Origin: Chloroflexota bacterium
GTDB lineage: Bacteria > Chloroflexota > Dehalococcoidia > JACPQD01
Assembly (NCBI GenBank): GCA_016190665.1
Contig: JACPQD010000039.1
Location: 1 to 40,080 of the forward strand
Length of the DNA stretch: 40,080 nt
Reading direction: 5' to 3'
Shown: positions 23,566-31,755 of the stretch, in pieces
Numbering within the stretch: the first letter of the stretch is position 1
Layout: every line of letters starts with the position of its first letter
Made by a program: the position numbers and the translations under genes
Notes under the pieces: generated by a model
What the model saw: the letters and a program-made list of their open reading frames with translations, nothing else
Database searches by the model: none
What the model was told of the DNA's origin: nothing

Positions 23566-24675
23566 TTGGTAGACGCCATCCCCTTCATGGAGCTGAGCGC
23601 CCAGTACCGCGCGTTGCGCCAGGAAATCCAGGAAGCGGTGAATCGCGTGCTGGACAGGGGCTGGTTCATCCTCGGCGACAACGTGCGCGCCTTCGAGGAG
23701 GAGTTCTCCGGCTACGTCGGAGCCAGCCACGGGGTCGGGGTGGGCTCCGGCACGGAAGCCCTGCACCTGGCCCTGGTGGCCTGCGGCGTTCAGCCTGGCG
23801 ATGAAGTGATCACCGTCCCCAACACGGCGGTGCCCACCGTCTCCGCCATCTCCTTCGCCAGGGCCACGCCCGTCTTTGTGGACATAGACCCTCAAAGCTA
23901 CAACATGGACCCAGCTCTTCTTGAAGGCGCGATCACCCCTAAGACCCGCGCCGTTATTCCGGTCCACCTCTTCGGCCAGGCAGCAGACATGGACCCCATC
24001 CTGGCCATAGCGCGCCAGCACGACGTCAAGGTCGTGGAGGACTGCGCCCAGGCACATGGAGCGCTATACAGAGGGAAGAAAGTGGGCCCCTTTGGGGACG
24101 TGGGCTGCTTCAGCTTCTACCCCAGCAAGAACCTGGGCGCCTACGGGGACGGCGGCATGATAGTGACCAATGATGCCGCCACAGCGGAAAAGTGCCGATT
24201 GCTGCGCAACTATGGCGAGAAACGGCGATACCACCACGCTATCGTGGGCTTCAACAGCCGCCTCGACGAGATCCAGGCGGCCGTCCTCAGGGTCAAGCTG
24301 AAGCGCCTGGATGAGTGGAACGCGGCCCGCCGCGAGCGCGCCGGGGTCTATGACAGGCTCCTGGGGAACAGCGGCGCGGAGACGCCCAGGGAGATGGCCT
24401 ACGGGCGGCACGTCTTTCACCTTTACGTGGTGCGCAGCTCGCAACGAGACGAGCTTCAGTCCTTTCTCGCCTCCCACGGCGTGGGCACGCTGATCCACTA
24501 TCCCATTCCGGTGCACCTTCAAGAGGCCTATCTCGACCTCGGCATAAAGCCGGGATCCTTCCCGGTCGCTGAGCGCTACGCTAGCGAGATACTCTCGCTG
24601 CCCCTCTACCCGGAGCTGAGCGCCGCCTCCGTGGAGCGCGTGGCCGCGCTGGTGAAAGAGTTTCACCGGGGGTAG
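23566..24675 (+). CDS. DegT/DnrJ/EryC1-family sugar aminotransferase
   Basis: A 369-aa PLP enzyme; it transfers an amino group to a keto-sugar nucleotide. The start is a TTG at 23566 with aggag 5 bases upstream. Seen: VGVGSGTEALHLAL (PLP phosphate region), DCAQAHGA, and the Schiff-base lysine K188 in FYPSKNLGAYGDGG. The length fits the family. Together with the epimerase, glycosyltransferase and flippase-like protein it completes a set for making and using an amino sugar in the envelope. The 126 bases between epimerase and this gene hold the tandem repeat. Confidence 0.93.
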   Translation: MVDAIPFMELSAQYRALRQEIQEAVNRVLDRGWFILGDNVRAFEEEFSGYVGASHGVGVGSGTEALHLALVACGVQPGDEVITVPNTAVPTVSAISFARATPVFVDIDPQSYNMDPALLEGAITPKTRAVIPVHLFGQAADMDPILAIARQHDVKVVEDCAQAHGALYRGKKVGPFGDVGCFSFYPSKNLGAYGDGGMIVTNDAATAEKCRLLRNYGEKRRYHHAIVGFNSRLDEIQAAVLRVKLKRLDEWNAARRERAGVYDRLLGNSGAETPREMAYGRHVFHLYVVRSSQRDELQSFLASHGVGTLIHYPIPVHLQEAYLDLGIKPGSFPVAERYASEILSLPLYPELSAASVERVAALVKEFHRG

Positions 24676-24703
24676 GACGGCCTTTCCAGGCTGTCCGGAG
24701 CGA

Positions 24704-24723
24704 GACAGGCAGGAATGCCTGTC
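24704..24723. repeat. Small palindrome GACAGGCA/TGCCTGTC
   Basis: Perfect 8-bp arms with a 4-base loop in the gap between the aminotransferase and the QueG-like gene; it could weaken read-through. Confidence 0.5.
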
Positions 24724-24751
24724 CTACTGCCATTTAACGGAGAAAGACACC

Positions 24752-25885
24752 ATGTCCCTCACTGACGACATAAAAGACTTCGCCCTGGACCTGGGCTATT
24801 CCCGCGTGGGCATAACCAGCGCCGAGCCCTTTGCTGACTACATCAAGGAGCTCAACTCCCGGCGCGACATGTACGACTGGTACATCGACGGCGTTTACCA
24901 GCCCCTGAAGGGCGCCGATCCCCGGAGCCTGATGGCCGCGGCGAAATCCATCATCATGACCGTCTATGACGCGTCCAAGGAGGCCTTTCCCGAGAAGCTG
25001 GTGGGCAAGATAGGCCGAATGTACCAGGCGCGCTGCTACAACGCGCCGCGGCATCGCATCAACGGGGCGCGGCGCCAGCTTATGCGTGACTTCCTGGAGA
25101 AGTGTGGCTGCCACGTGGCGGAGCGGCTGGTAGTGCCGGAGCGCCTGGCGGCGGCCCGCGCCGGGGTTGTCACCTACGGCAAGAACTGCTTCGCCTTCGC
25201 CGACGGGGTCGGGTCCTTTATCATCGTCACGTCCTTCGTCGTCGATGCCGAACTCGAATACGATGAGCCCAGCATGGAGGTGAACTGCCCCGAGGGGTGC
25301 CGGGCCTGCCTCGATGCCTGTCCCACGGGCGCCCTCTACGAGCCGCTGAAGATGGAGCCGCGACGGTGCGTTGCCTTCAACACTTTCATGACCCAGGACG
25401 GGCTGAGGCCGGGGATCACAAGCCACATTCCGCCCGAGATCCGGGAGAAGATGGGCGCCTGGATCCACGGCTGCGACGTCTGCCAGGAGGTCTGTCCGAG
25501 GAACAAGGAGAGGCTGAAGGCCAAGCTGCCGCCCAATGAGTATCTGGCGAGAGTGGCGAAGGACTTCGAACTGACGAAGGTCTTGAACCTCTCCGATGAG
25601 TACCACGCCACGAGGGTCCATCCCCTGATGTACAACTACATCAGGGAGAAGAAATACTTCCAGAGGAACGCGGCCATCGCCTTGGGTAACATGGGCGACC
25701 CCGCCTTCGTCCCGGACCTGGCCAGGGCGATGGAAGACCCCGAGGAGCTGGTGCGCGGCTATGCCGCTTGGGCGCTGGGGAGAATCGGCGGCGCGGACGC
25801 CAGGCGTGTACTTGAAGCTGGCCTGGCGCGAGAGACGGCGGACTCGGCGCGGAGGGAGATCGAGGCGGCGCTGGCGGTGGCCTAA
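24752..25885 (+). CDS. QueG-like double 4Fe-4S protein with HEAT repeats
   Basis: A 377-aa cytoplasmic protein. Residues 179-190 (CPEGCRACLDACP) and 241-248 (CDVCQEVCP) with C206 form the two-cluster arrangement of epoxyqueuosine reductase QueG and reductive-dehalogenase relatives. C-terminal residues about 300-377 hold HEAT-type repeats (NAAIALGNMGDPAFVPDL, YAAWALGRIGG), which QueG uses for tRNA binding. The N-terminal region (IKDFALDLGYSRVGIT) matches the corrinoid-binding start of that family, but the middle is unusual (MYDWYIDGVYQPLKG). It may be true QueG or a paralogue with another substrate. No cofactor genes are nearby. Ribosome binding site: ggaga 11 bases ahead. Confidence 0.8.
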   Translation: MSLTDDIKDFALDLGYSRVGITSAEPFADYIKELNSRRDMYDWYIDGVYQPLKGADPRSLMAAAKSIIMTVYDASKEAFPEKLVGKIGRMYQARCYNAPRHRINGARRQLMRDFLEKCGCHVAERLVVPERLAAARAGVVTYGKNCFAFADGVGSFIIVTSFVVDAELEYDEPSMEVNCPEGCRACLDACPTGALYEPLKMEPRRCVAFNTFMTQDGLRPGITSHIPPEIREKMGAWIHGCDVCQEVCPRNKERLKAKLPPNEYLARVAKDFELTKVLNLSDEYHATRVHPLMYNYIREKKYFQRNAAIALGNMGDPAFVPDLARAMEDPEELVRGYAAWALGRIGGADARRVLEAGLARETADSARREIEAALAVA

Positions 25886-25936
25886 GCAGTTCCAAGCACG
25901 CAAGACCGCTGCGGTCTCCAGACCTCCGAAGCCCTT

Positions 25937-25973
25937 TCAGGCCTCCGAGGTCTCTGACACCTCGGAGGCCTGA
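25937..25973. terminator. Strong hairpin between convergent genes
   Basis: Arms 25937-25951 and 25959-25973 make a perfect 15-bp stem with a 7-base loop. It separates the QueG-like gene from the convergent toroid protein gene and can serve both strands. No clear T-run. Confidence 0.55.
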
Positions 25974-26092
25974 CTCCGTCGCGATCCCGATGCGTGGCGG
26001 CCGGCGCACTCCACACCAACCCCAAGGCGGAGGGGGACGTCCACCCACAACCCCCGACTGGCCGGCGGGAAGCACCAAGGGGATCGCAATGA

Positions 26093-26107
26093 AGACCGAG
26101 TCGGTCT
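26093..26107. repeat. Second copy of the GACCGAGTCGGTC palindrome
   Basis: AGACCGA and TCGGTCT around one base, overlapping the stop of the toroid gene; compare 5472-5490. Confidence 0.55.
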
Positions 26108-27179
26108 AGCCTCCCGCCCGCCTCAAGACCCGCAAAGCGCGCAGCGTCACCCACTTGCTGGGCTGGCCTTTCTGCTCCACATCCGCCCACGTCTTCCCGT
26201 TGTAAGTGTATTCCAGCCTCCAGCGGCCCTCTGCATCGCGCTTGCTCAGGAGCAAGTCGATCGCCGGCTTCATGCGCGGATCGGCGCCATAACCGAGCGC
26301 CGTCAGCGCCTCCAGGTTCTGCAAGACGTCGCTCACGTAGCCGATGGGATAGCCGAACTTGAACCAGCTGCCGCTGGGCTTCGTGCTGTAGCCGGTGGGA
26401 TAGTCTGCCGCCGCCACATTGTGTCCCAGGAGAAACTGTACACCTTGTTCGATGGCCCCTGATACCGTGGGCGTGCGTTCCGCCTTCGGGACCTTGCTCA
26501 GAGCGAGCATAGCTTTGACGGCGCCCCAGGCGCAGGGCAAGTGATTGTTGGCCGCGCAAAGGAATCCCGGGCCGCTATTGCCCGAGCGGTAGTACCTGAG
26601 GTTTCCCCCCCTTAATCCCCCCGTGGACGGGGGGATTAAGGGGGGGAAACCTCTCGGGTCTGACGGCGCGTTCCTGGCCGGAGCGATGCGCTCCCCGGTA
26701 ACTGAGCGCGCCAGCCAGTCCAGGCCGGCCTCGAAGCGTTCATCGCCGCGCCAGCCGAGATCGGCAAGCGCCGCCGCCATATTGCCCTGCATGCAGGGGA
26801 CCATGCCACTGGCTTTGCCATCGAGGCTGAAGCCGCCGCACTTCGCCCTGGCGTGTTCGAGGACATATTCGCAGCCAGCCCGCACCCGCGCGTCACGCCC
26901 GTCGGCGCCAAACTGGGCCAGAAAGATGACCTGCCAGACCGTGCCGCGGTACTTGGGCCCGTAGCCGATGCCTGGCTCGACCCAATAGCCGTCTGGGTCC
27001 TGCGCCGCGAGGATGGCCGGCGCGGGGCCGGTGGCCATAACCGCTTCCTGCGCCGCAACGACCTCCGGGTCGTCTGCCGGACGGTCCAGCAGTTCCCTGA
27101 GGGCGAAATAGCGCACGCCGGGGTTCTCCGGATCAGCCTCCAGGAGCCACCGCAGGACGCCATCATGGGACTTTTCCAT
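26106..27179 (-). CDS. Alpha-alpha toroid (terpenoid cyclase/prenyltransferase-fold) protein with in-frame repeat insertion
   Basis: A 357-aa protein with repeated helical pairs such as QDPDGYWVEPGIGYGPKYRGTVWQVIFLAQFG and DAEGRWRLEYTYNGKTW, typical of the squalene-hopene cyclase-like toroid fold. Relatives are often annotated vaguely, some wrongly as NifH-like. The DxDD or QW-cyclase motifs are not obvious, so cyclase activity is doubtful. Residues around FPPLIPPSTGGLRGGN come from a perfect 54-bp palindrome (26599-26652) inserted without breaking the frame. It is followed by the MFS gene upstream in the same direction (22 bases apart), so the two may share a message. Physiological role unknown. 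Confidence 0.8.
   Translation of the reverse strand: MEKSHDGVLRWLLEADPENPGVRYFALRELLDRPADDPEVVAAQEAVMATGPAPAILAAQDPDGYWVEPGIGYGPKYRGTVWQVIFLAQFGADGRDARVRAGCEYVLEHARAKCGGFSLDGKASGMVPCMQGNMAAALADLGWRGDERFEAGLDWLARSVTGERIAPARNAPSDPRGFPPLIPPSTGGLRGGNLRYYRSGNSGPGFLCAANNHLPCAWGAVKAMLALSKVPKAERTPTVSGAIEQGVQFLLGHNVAAADYPTGYSTKPSGSWFKFGYPIGYVSDVLQNLEALTALGYGADPRMKPAIDLLLSKRDAEGRWRLEYTYNGKTWADVEQKGQPSKWVTLRALRVLRRAGG
26599..26652. repeat. Perfect 26-bp inverted repeat inside a coding region
   Basis: Arms 26599-26624 and 26627-26652 are exact complements around GG. The core is GGGGGGATTAAGGGGGGG. Total length 54 bases, 18 codons. It is a dispersed palindrome of a type common in bacterial intergenic DNA. 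A weaker relative (cggggagggattaaggg) is at 32710-32724. Confidence 0.9.
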
Positions 27180-27201
27180 TGCAGCAACCTCCTTCTGCGG
27201 C

Positions 27202-28455
27202 CTACTCCGTTGCCCTTCGATGTCCTCTTTCTATCGCCGGCTCCGCTCCCGGGCATTCCTCCGGTGGCCGCACATCGCGGAAGACGACCAGAATCGCCAC
27301 GTCGTAAATGATCTTCAAGGCGCCCGCTATGAGGAAGGGCAGGCCCAGGGCGGGCACGGCCAGGGTCGCTCCAGCGAAGGCGGGGGCAATGGCTGTCGAA
27401 GCGCTGCGCGCCACGGCGGTGATTCCCGCCGTTGCCGAACGTTCGTCTGGCCGAACGATAGCCATGATGTAGGACTGGCGCGCAGGAACATCGAGCAGAG
27501 TCAGTAGACTGCGCGCGAGGAGCACGGCCATGGCGAGCTCGAGGTTCGGCATGAAAGGCAGCACGAGCAAGAAGATATTGGACGGCAGATGGGTGAAGAC
27601 CATGGCCCTGACCAGGCCTACCCTCCGGGCGATGGCCGGCGCCGCGAGGAACGTCAGCCCAGAGAGCAGGTTAGTGCCAAAGAAGGTCGCGGCCAGCACA
27701 GACGTATCGGCCCCGAACCTTAGATAGAGCCAATAGGATATCAGGCCTTGAACGATGAACCCGCCGGAGAAGCCGTCGATGACTATCAGGCCGGCGAGCT
27801 TTGCCACCGTGCGATGAGAGGACCTCAAGCCAAATATGTCCCGGCGGCTTCGCGATACGAAGGCCGGGGCCTCGATGCCACGAGACAACCGGGAGAAGAC
27901 CAGCAACAGGACGACGGCGGCCGCCACGTAGCCCCACAGCAGGATTCGGTAGCCGCTCATCTCCTCGAGGCCCAGCAGACCGGGCAGCCCGACAGCCAGC
28001 GATCCCAGGGCGCCAGCAAAGGACGAAAGGGTATTGTAGACGGCGAAGACGCTGGTCCGCCTCTGGTCGGAGGTAGTCTGCGGCAGCATTGCGTGCTCTA
28101 CCGACAGGAACGGCCCAACTTCCTTGCCTGAGGGGCTTATGGTGCCGACAATGGCCGCCACGATGAGAAGCGTCAGGTCATTGGTGAGGGAGAAGACCGC
28201 GCCCGCCACTGCCATGAGAACGGCTCCAAGCATCAGCACGCGGCGACGCCCCACGCTATCCGCTACTGCCGTGAGGACCACCGTCATCACCGCGCCTCCG
28301 GCCAGGGCGGCGGTGAAGATGCCGCCAATGGCGTTGACTTCCAGCCCCTGAGACGCGAGATAGAGTCCCAGGATAACCGATAGGAAGCCGTAAGCGAAGT
28401 GGCGCACGCTGCCCGTGGCAAAGAGCAGCCAGCCGTCGCGAGAGAGTCTTGGCAA
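27202..28455 (-). CDS. Major facilitator superfamily transporter
   Basis: A 417-aa membrane protein with about 12 helices. The first half has GLYLASQGLEVNAIGGIFTAALAGGAVMTVVLTAVADSVGRRRVLM, containing the MFS signature between TM2 and TM3 (ADSVGRRR). No substrate-specific motif is recognised; the general type is that of multidrug or metabolite exporters. It lies upstream of the toroid protein in the same direction. No transporter gene partner. Confidence 0.88.
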   Translation of the reverse strand: MPRLSRDGWLLFATGSVRHFAYGFLSVILGLYLASQGLEVNAIGGIFTAALAGGAVMTVVLTAVADSVGRRRVLMLGAVLMAVAGAVFSLTNDLTLLIVAAIVGTISPSGKEVGPFLSVEHAMLPQTTSDQRRTSVFAVYNTLSSFAGALGSLAVGLPGLLGLEEMSGYRILLWGYVAAAVVLLLVFSRLSRGIEAPAFVSRSRRDIFGLRSSHRTVAKLAGLIVIDGFSGGFIVQGLISYWLYLRFGADTSVLAATFFGTNLLSGLTFLAAPAIARRVGLVRAMVFTHLPSNIFLLVLPFMPNLELAMAVLLARSLLTLLDVPARQSYIMAIVRPDERSATAGITAVARSASTAIAPAFAGATLAVPALGLPFLIAGALKIIYDVAILVVFRDVRPPEECPGAEPAIERGHRRATE

Positions 28456-28613
28456 GAGGCTCCTGTTTCTAGCGTACTGTCGCTAACACTTCGTTAGATC
28501 GCCCGACCCGGAATGCGTAGCTTGACCAAACTCATCGAGACTCAACCACGGATAAACACTGGTACCCACGGATTGACTGGAAGCCGTCAGCATTCAGCAG
28601 ACTGAGGGTCGGC

Positions 28614-29183
28614 TCAAACTCGAAGGTCGTCCGCCGGGGGGAGGGCCGTTGCGTTCGAGTATTTCGTGTATTTCGTGGTAGAACCGTGCCGGCTCGTTGG
28701 CGCTTCCCGTTTCCGTACGCCCTCCCGCCCGCTCACCTTCGCCAGCAAGTCAGCGACCGCCGCTTTGAGGACCGGGTGGACCACCTCCGGCGCTATCTCG
28801 GCCAGGGGCGTGAGAACGAAGGCGCGCTCGGCAAGTCGCGGATGGGGGATGATCAGATCGGGTGTGTCCATAACCAGGTCGCCATAGAAAAGCATGTCGA
28901 TGTCGATGGGGCGCGGGGCGTTTGGGAAGCTGGGTACGCGGCCCATCTCCCGCTCGATGTCTTTGACGGCCTTCAGAAGCTGCTCAGGAGTAAGGTCTGT
29001 CTTGGCCTGGCAGGCGGCGTTAAGAAAGCGCGGCTGACCAGCGTAGCCCACAGGCTCCGTTTCATAAAGAGAGGAGCAAGCTTCGACCTGGATGCCGGAC
29101 TGACGCAGACGGCGCACCGCCTCAGTCAGATTGGCCTCGCGGTCGCCCAAGTTGGCGCCGAGACCGAGATAGACCATCTCCAT
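28614..29183 (-). CDS. folK: 6-hydroxymethyldihydropterin pyrophosphokinase
   Basis: HPPK, which transfers pyrophosphate from ATP to 6-hydroxymethyl-7,8-dihydropterin in folate synthesis. Seen: YLGLGANLGDREANL at the N-terminus, SSLYETEPVGYAGQPRFLNA, and the magnesium-binding RPIDIDMLFYGDLV with IIPHPRLAERAFVL. The core ends at about residue 157; the last 30 residues (TTKYTKYSNATALPPADD) come from an intergenic repeat that has extended the frame. The start is one base after the stop of folP, so the two are translationally coupled. Confidence 0.95.
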   Translation of the reverse strand: MEMVYLGLGANLGDREANLTEAVRRLRQSGIQVEACSSLYETEPVGYAGQPRFLNAACQAKTDLTPEQLLKAVKDIEREMGRVPSFPNAPRPIDIDMLFYGDLVMDTPDLIIPHPRLAERAFVLTPLAEIAPEVVHPVLKAAVADLLAKVSGREGVRKREAPTSRHGSTTKYTKYSNATALPPADDLRV

Positions 29184-29184
29184 C

Positions 29185-30036
29185 TCAGAGGGGAGGCTTC
29201 CAGCGCACGATGGCGTCGCTCATGCGGGCCACGCGCACCATCTCCTTAACGTCGTGGACGCGCACGATATCGGCGCCGTTGGCTATCCCGATGGCCACCG
29301 TGGCCGCCGTCCCTTCCACCCGCTGGTCCGGCGGCAAGTCCAGGACGAGGCCGATAGTCGATTTCCGCGAGGTCCCCAACAGCATCGGCCGTCCCAAACC
29401 CTTGAACTCACGCAGGCGATTCATGATCTCCAGGTTGTGGTCCTTGGTCTTGCCGAAGCCGATTCCGGGATCGATGATGATATTCTCTTCAGGAACGCCC
29501 GCCTTCAAAGCCGTCTCCACGCTGGCCCTGAGGCTAGCGATGACGTCCGGCACCAGATCATTGTACTGAGTGCCTACCTGGTTGTGCATCAGGACGATGG
29601 GCAAGCCCTTCTCGGCGGCCAGGGTCGCCAGCGCGGGATCGTGCTTCAGGCCCCAGACATCGTTTATCATGTGGGCGCCGGCGGAGATGGCGCGCCGCGC
29701 CACTTCGACTTTGTAGGTGTCCACGCTGATGGGGACGTTCAGTTCCGCGGCGAGATGTTCAATCACCCGGATGACGCGCTGCAGCTCCTCTTCAACTGAC
29801 ACCGGGGAAGAGCCAGGGCGCGTGGACTCGCCGCCCACATCGAGGATGTCTGCCCCGTCGGCGATGAAGCGCTTCGCCTGGGCGAGAGCGGCCTCCGCGT
29901 TGCCTGCCAGGCCGTCGCCGGAGAAGGAATCCGGCGTGACGTTGATGATGCCCATGACATAGGTGCGCTCTCCCCAGAGAAACTCCGTGTTTCCACAGCG
30001 TATCGTGCCCAAACCGGCCAAAGTCAATCCCTTCAT
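29185..30036 (-). CDS. folP: Dihydropteroate synthase
   Basis: A 283-aa TIM-barrel enzyme that joins p-aminobenzoate to the pterin pyrophosphate made by FolK. It has MGIINVTPDSFSGDG (phosphate loop), DVGGESTRPGS, SVDTYKVEVARRAI, INDVWG, DPGIGFGKT and GTSRKS, all in the right order. It is directly followed by folK with one base between stop and start, in the usual folate operon order. Length matches the family. Confidence 0.96.
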   Translation of the reverse strand: MKGLTLAGLGTIRCGNTEFLWGERTYVMGIINVTPDSFSGDGLAGNAEAALAQAKRFIADGADILDVGGESTRPGSSPVSVEEELQRVIRVIEHLAAELNVPISVDTYKVEVARRAISAGAHMINDVWGLKHDPALATLAAEKGLPIVLMHNQVGTQYNDLVPDVIASLRASVETALKAGVPEENIIIDPGIGFGKTKDHNLEIMNRLREFKGLGRPMLLGTSRKSTIGLVLDLPPDQRVEGTAATVAIGIANGADIVRVHDVKEMVRVARMSDAIVRWKPPL

Positions 30037-30188
30037 GCCATCACCTCTGGGTCATTGTAGCACAGGGGAGGGCGTGTGAGAATATTGGTGAGGGACGATG
30101 GAATATGATGTTCGGAGGCAAGACGCCGCTCGGAAAGCGCCGGCCCGCCTGTGGCGGGTGCAGTCCAAAGAATCCCCTACTCTTTTCT

Positions 30189-30362
30189 TCACTGTCCGGC
30201 GTCCACGCCAAACAGACGTTGCCTCTTGTAGTGGAGGTAATGCTCGGAAACAAAGCTCACTGGCTTTTTGGCGGCGTTAAGGTTCTGATGGAGGAGCGCC
30301 GCGGTCTCAATGACGAAGTCCAGGTCACGTTCTGAGAGCCTCGGTCTCTGCAAATCGCTCAT
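30189..30362 (-). CDS. Unrecognised 57-aa protein, possibly truncated
   Basis: ATG at 30362 to TGA at 30189 gives MSDLQRPRLSERDLDFVIET, then AALLHQNLNAAKKPVSFVSEHYLHYKRQRLFGVDAGQ. The composition (charged, amphipathic, few rare residues) looks like real protein. The beginning RPRLSERDLDFVIET resembles the N-terminus of longer hypothetical proteins that begin with a LSEKDLDFVVET segment, so this may be a shortened member. No strong ribosome binding site (gagtgag 8 bases away). The remaining bases 30037-30188 and 30363-30560 show only a short hairpin (CCCGCC/GGCGGG near 30144). Confidence 0.45.
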   Translation of the reverse strand: MSDLQRPRLSERDLDFVIETAALLHQNLNAAKKPVSFVSEHYLHYKRQRLFGVDAGQ

Positions 30363-30560
30363 TGGCGTCTCACTCGAGGGCTGAGTATATGTTTGTCCAG
30401 ATTATACCGCAAAGAGCGATTTGCCCCCAGCCCGCCGCACGACCACTAAGCCGTCCAGACGCTGGGCGTGAACGGCAACCGGGTCTCACTTGTAACTCGC
30501 CTCTCTTTCAAGCTATACTACTTGAGTTTGGACTGTTTTTGGGCAGCTTGAGGGAGTTTT

Positions 30561-31754
30561 ATGCGCTTTTACGAGTATGAGGCCAAGGCCCTGCTGCGCA
30601 AGCAGGGCATTCCTTTGCCGAAGCAGGGCCTCGGCAGGTCAGCGGCGGAAGCAGGAAGCATCGCCTGTGAAACCGGCTTCCCGGTCGTGCTGAAGTCGCA
30701 GGTGCTGACAGGCGGCCGGATGAAGGCGGGTGGGATCAAGTTCGCCGCGTCGCAGCGCGAAGCCGAGGCTGCTACCGCCGACATCCTGACGCTTCAGATC
30801 AACAACCAGACGCCCCGCGGCGTTCTGGTGGAAGCCAGGGTCCCCATTGAAGCTGAGTGCTACCTGGGCGTTACCTATGATACCCTGGCCAAGGCGCCAG
30901 TGGCCATCTTCAGCACGCGCGGCGGCATCAACATCGAGGAGGTGGCGCAGGAGACGCCGGAGAAGGTAGCTAAGGCACCTTTCTCGGCGCTGCTGCCCTT
31001 CTCCGACTACATCGTCAAGCAACTGGTCAGCTCGCTGGGCGTCACCGGGCGCGATCTGGGGGCGCTGACTTCCATCCTCTGTCGCCTGGCCCAGGCCTTC
31101 CTGGTCTACGATCTGACCCTCGCGGAGATCAACCCCCTCGGCCGGCTGGCCGACGGCTCCTTCGTGGCCCTGGATGCCCACGTGGACATGGAGGATGAGG
31201 CCATCTACCGGCAGGGCGCCATCCTGGACGAGCTGGGCATGGAAAAGGTGCGCCAGACGAAGCAGGCCACGCCCTTCGAGCTGGCGGCGGCGGAGATCGA
31301 TAGCAGCGACCATCGCGGCGTCGCTGGACGCATGGTGGAGTTCGAGGGCTCCCTCGGGCTCATCATCGGCGGGGGCGGCGCCAGCCTCACCGCTTTCGAC
31401 GCCATCACCCGCCGCGGCGGCAAACCAGCCAACTACTGCGAGATCGGCGGCAACCCCAGCGTGTCCAAGGTGACCAGGCTCACCAAGCTCCTCCTGAGCA
31501 AGCCTGGCGTGGAGAAGATCGCGGTCATCATGAACGTGGTGAACAACACGCGTGTGGACCTGGTGGCGCGCGGCATCATCAAGGGCGTAATCGAGGCGGG
31601 CCGCGATCCGGCCCAGACCATCGCCGTCTTCCGCATCCCGGGCGCCTGGGAGGAGGAGGGTTTCCGCATCCTGGACAAGTATGGGGTCTTCCATCTCGAC
31701 CGCACCTCCTCCATAGACCAGGCAGCACAGCAGGCCCTGGAGAGGACGCAGTAG
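30561..31754 (+). CDS. Succinate/malate-CoA ligase beta subunit-like ATP-grasp protein
   Basis: A 397-aa protein. The N-terminus MRFYEYEAKALLRKQGIPLP and the ATP-grasp core (GRMKAGGIKFA, LVEARVPIEAECYLG, LAEINPLGRL) followed by a CoA-ligase domain (LGLIIGGGGASLTAFDAI, GGNPSVSKVTRLTKLLLS) match SucC and the malate thiokinase subunit MtkA. It forms an alpha/beta ligase with the next gene (2 bases apart). The nearby CitE/malyl-CoA lyase-like gene makes malate-CoA ligase an attractive reading, but succinate or another dicarboxylate is possible. Confidence 0.85.
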   Translation: MRFYEYEAKALLRKQGIPLPKQGLGRSAAEAGSIACETGFPVVLKSQVLTGGRMKAGGIKFAASQREAEAATADILTLQINNQTPRGVLVEARVPIEAECYLGVTYDTLAKAPVAIFSTRGGINIEEVAQETPEKVAKAPFSALLPFSDYIVKQLVSSLGVTGRDLGALTSILCRLAQAFLVYDLTLAEINPLGRLADGSFVALDAHVDMEDEAIYRQGAILDELGMEKVRQTKQATPFELAAAEIDSSDHRGVAGRMVEFEGSLGLIIGGGGASLTAFDAITRRGGKPANYCEIGGNPSVSKVTRLTKLLLSKPGVEKIAVIMNVVNNTRVDLVARGIIKGVIEAGRDPAQTIAVFRIPGAWEEEGFRILDKYGVFHLDRTSSIDQAAQQALERTQ

Positions 31755-31755
31755 G

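Noticed and set aside
24734..25903. 389-aa minus-strand frame
   Set aside because: Shadow of the QueG-like gene; it has no domain and the plus strand has the Fe-S motifs.
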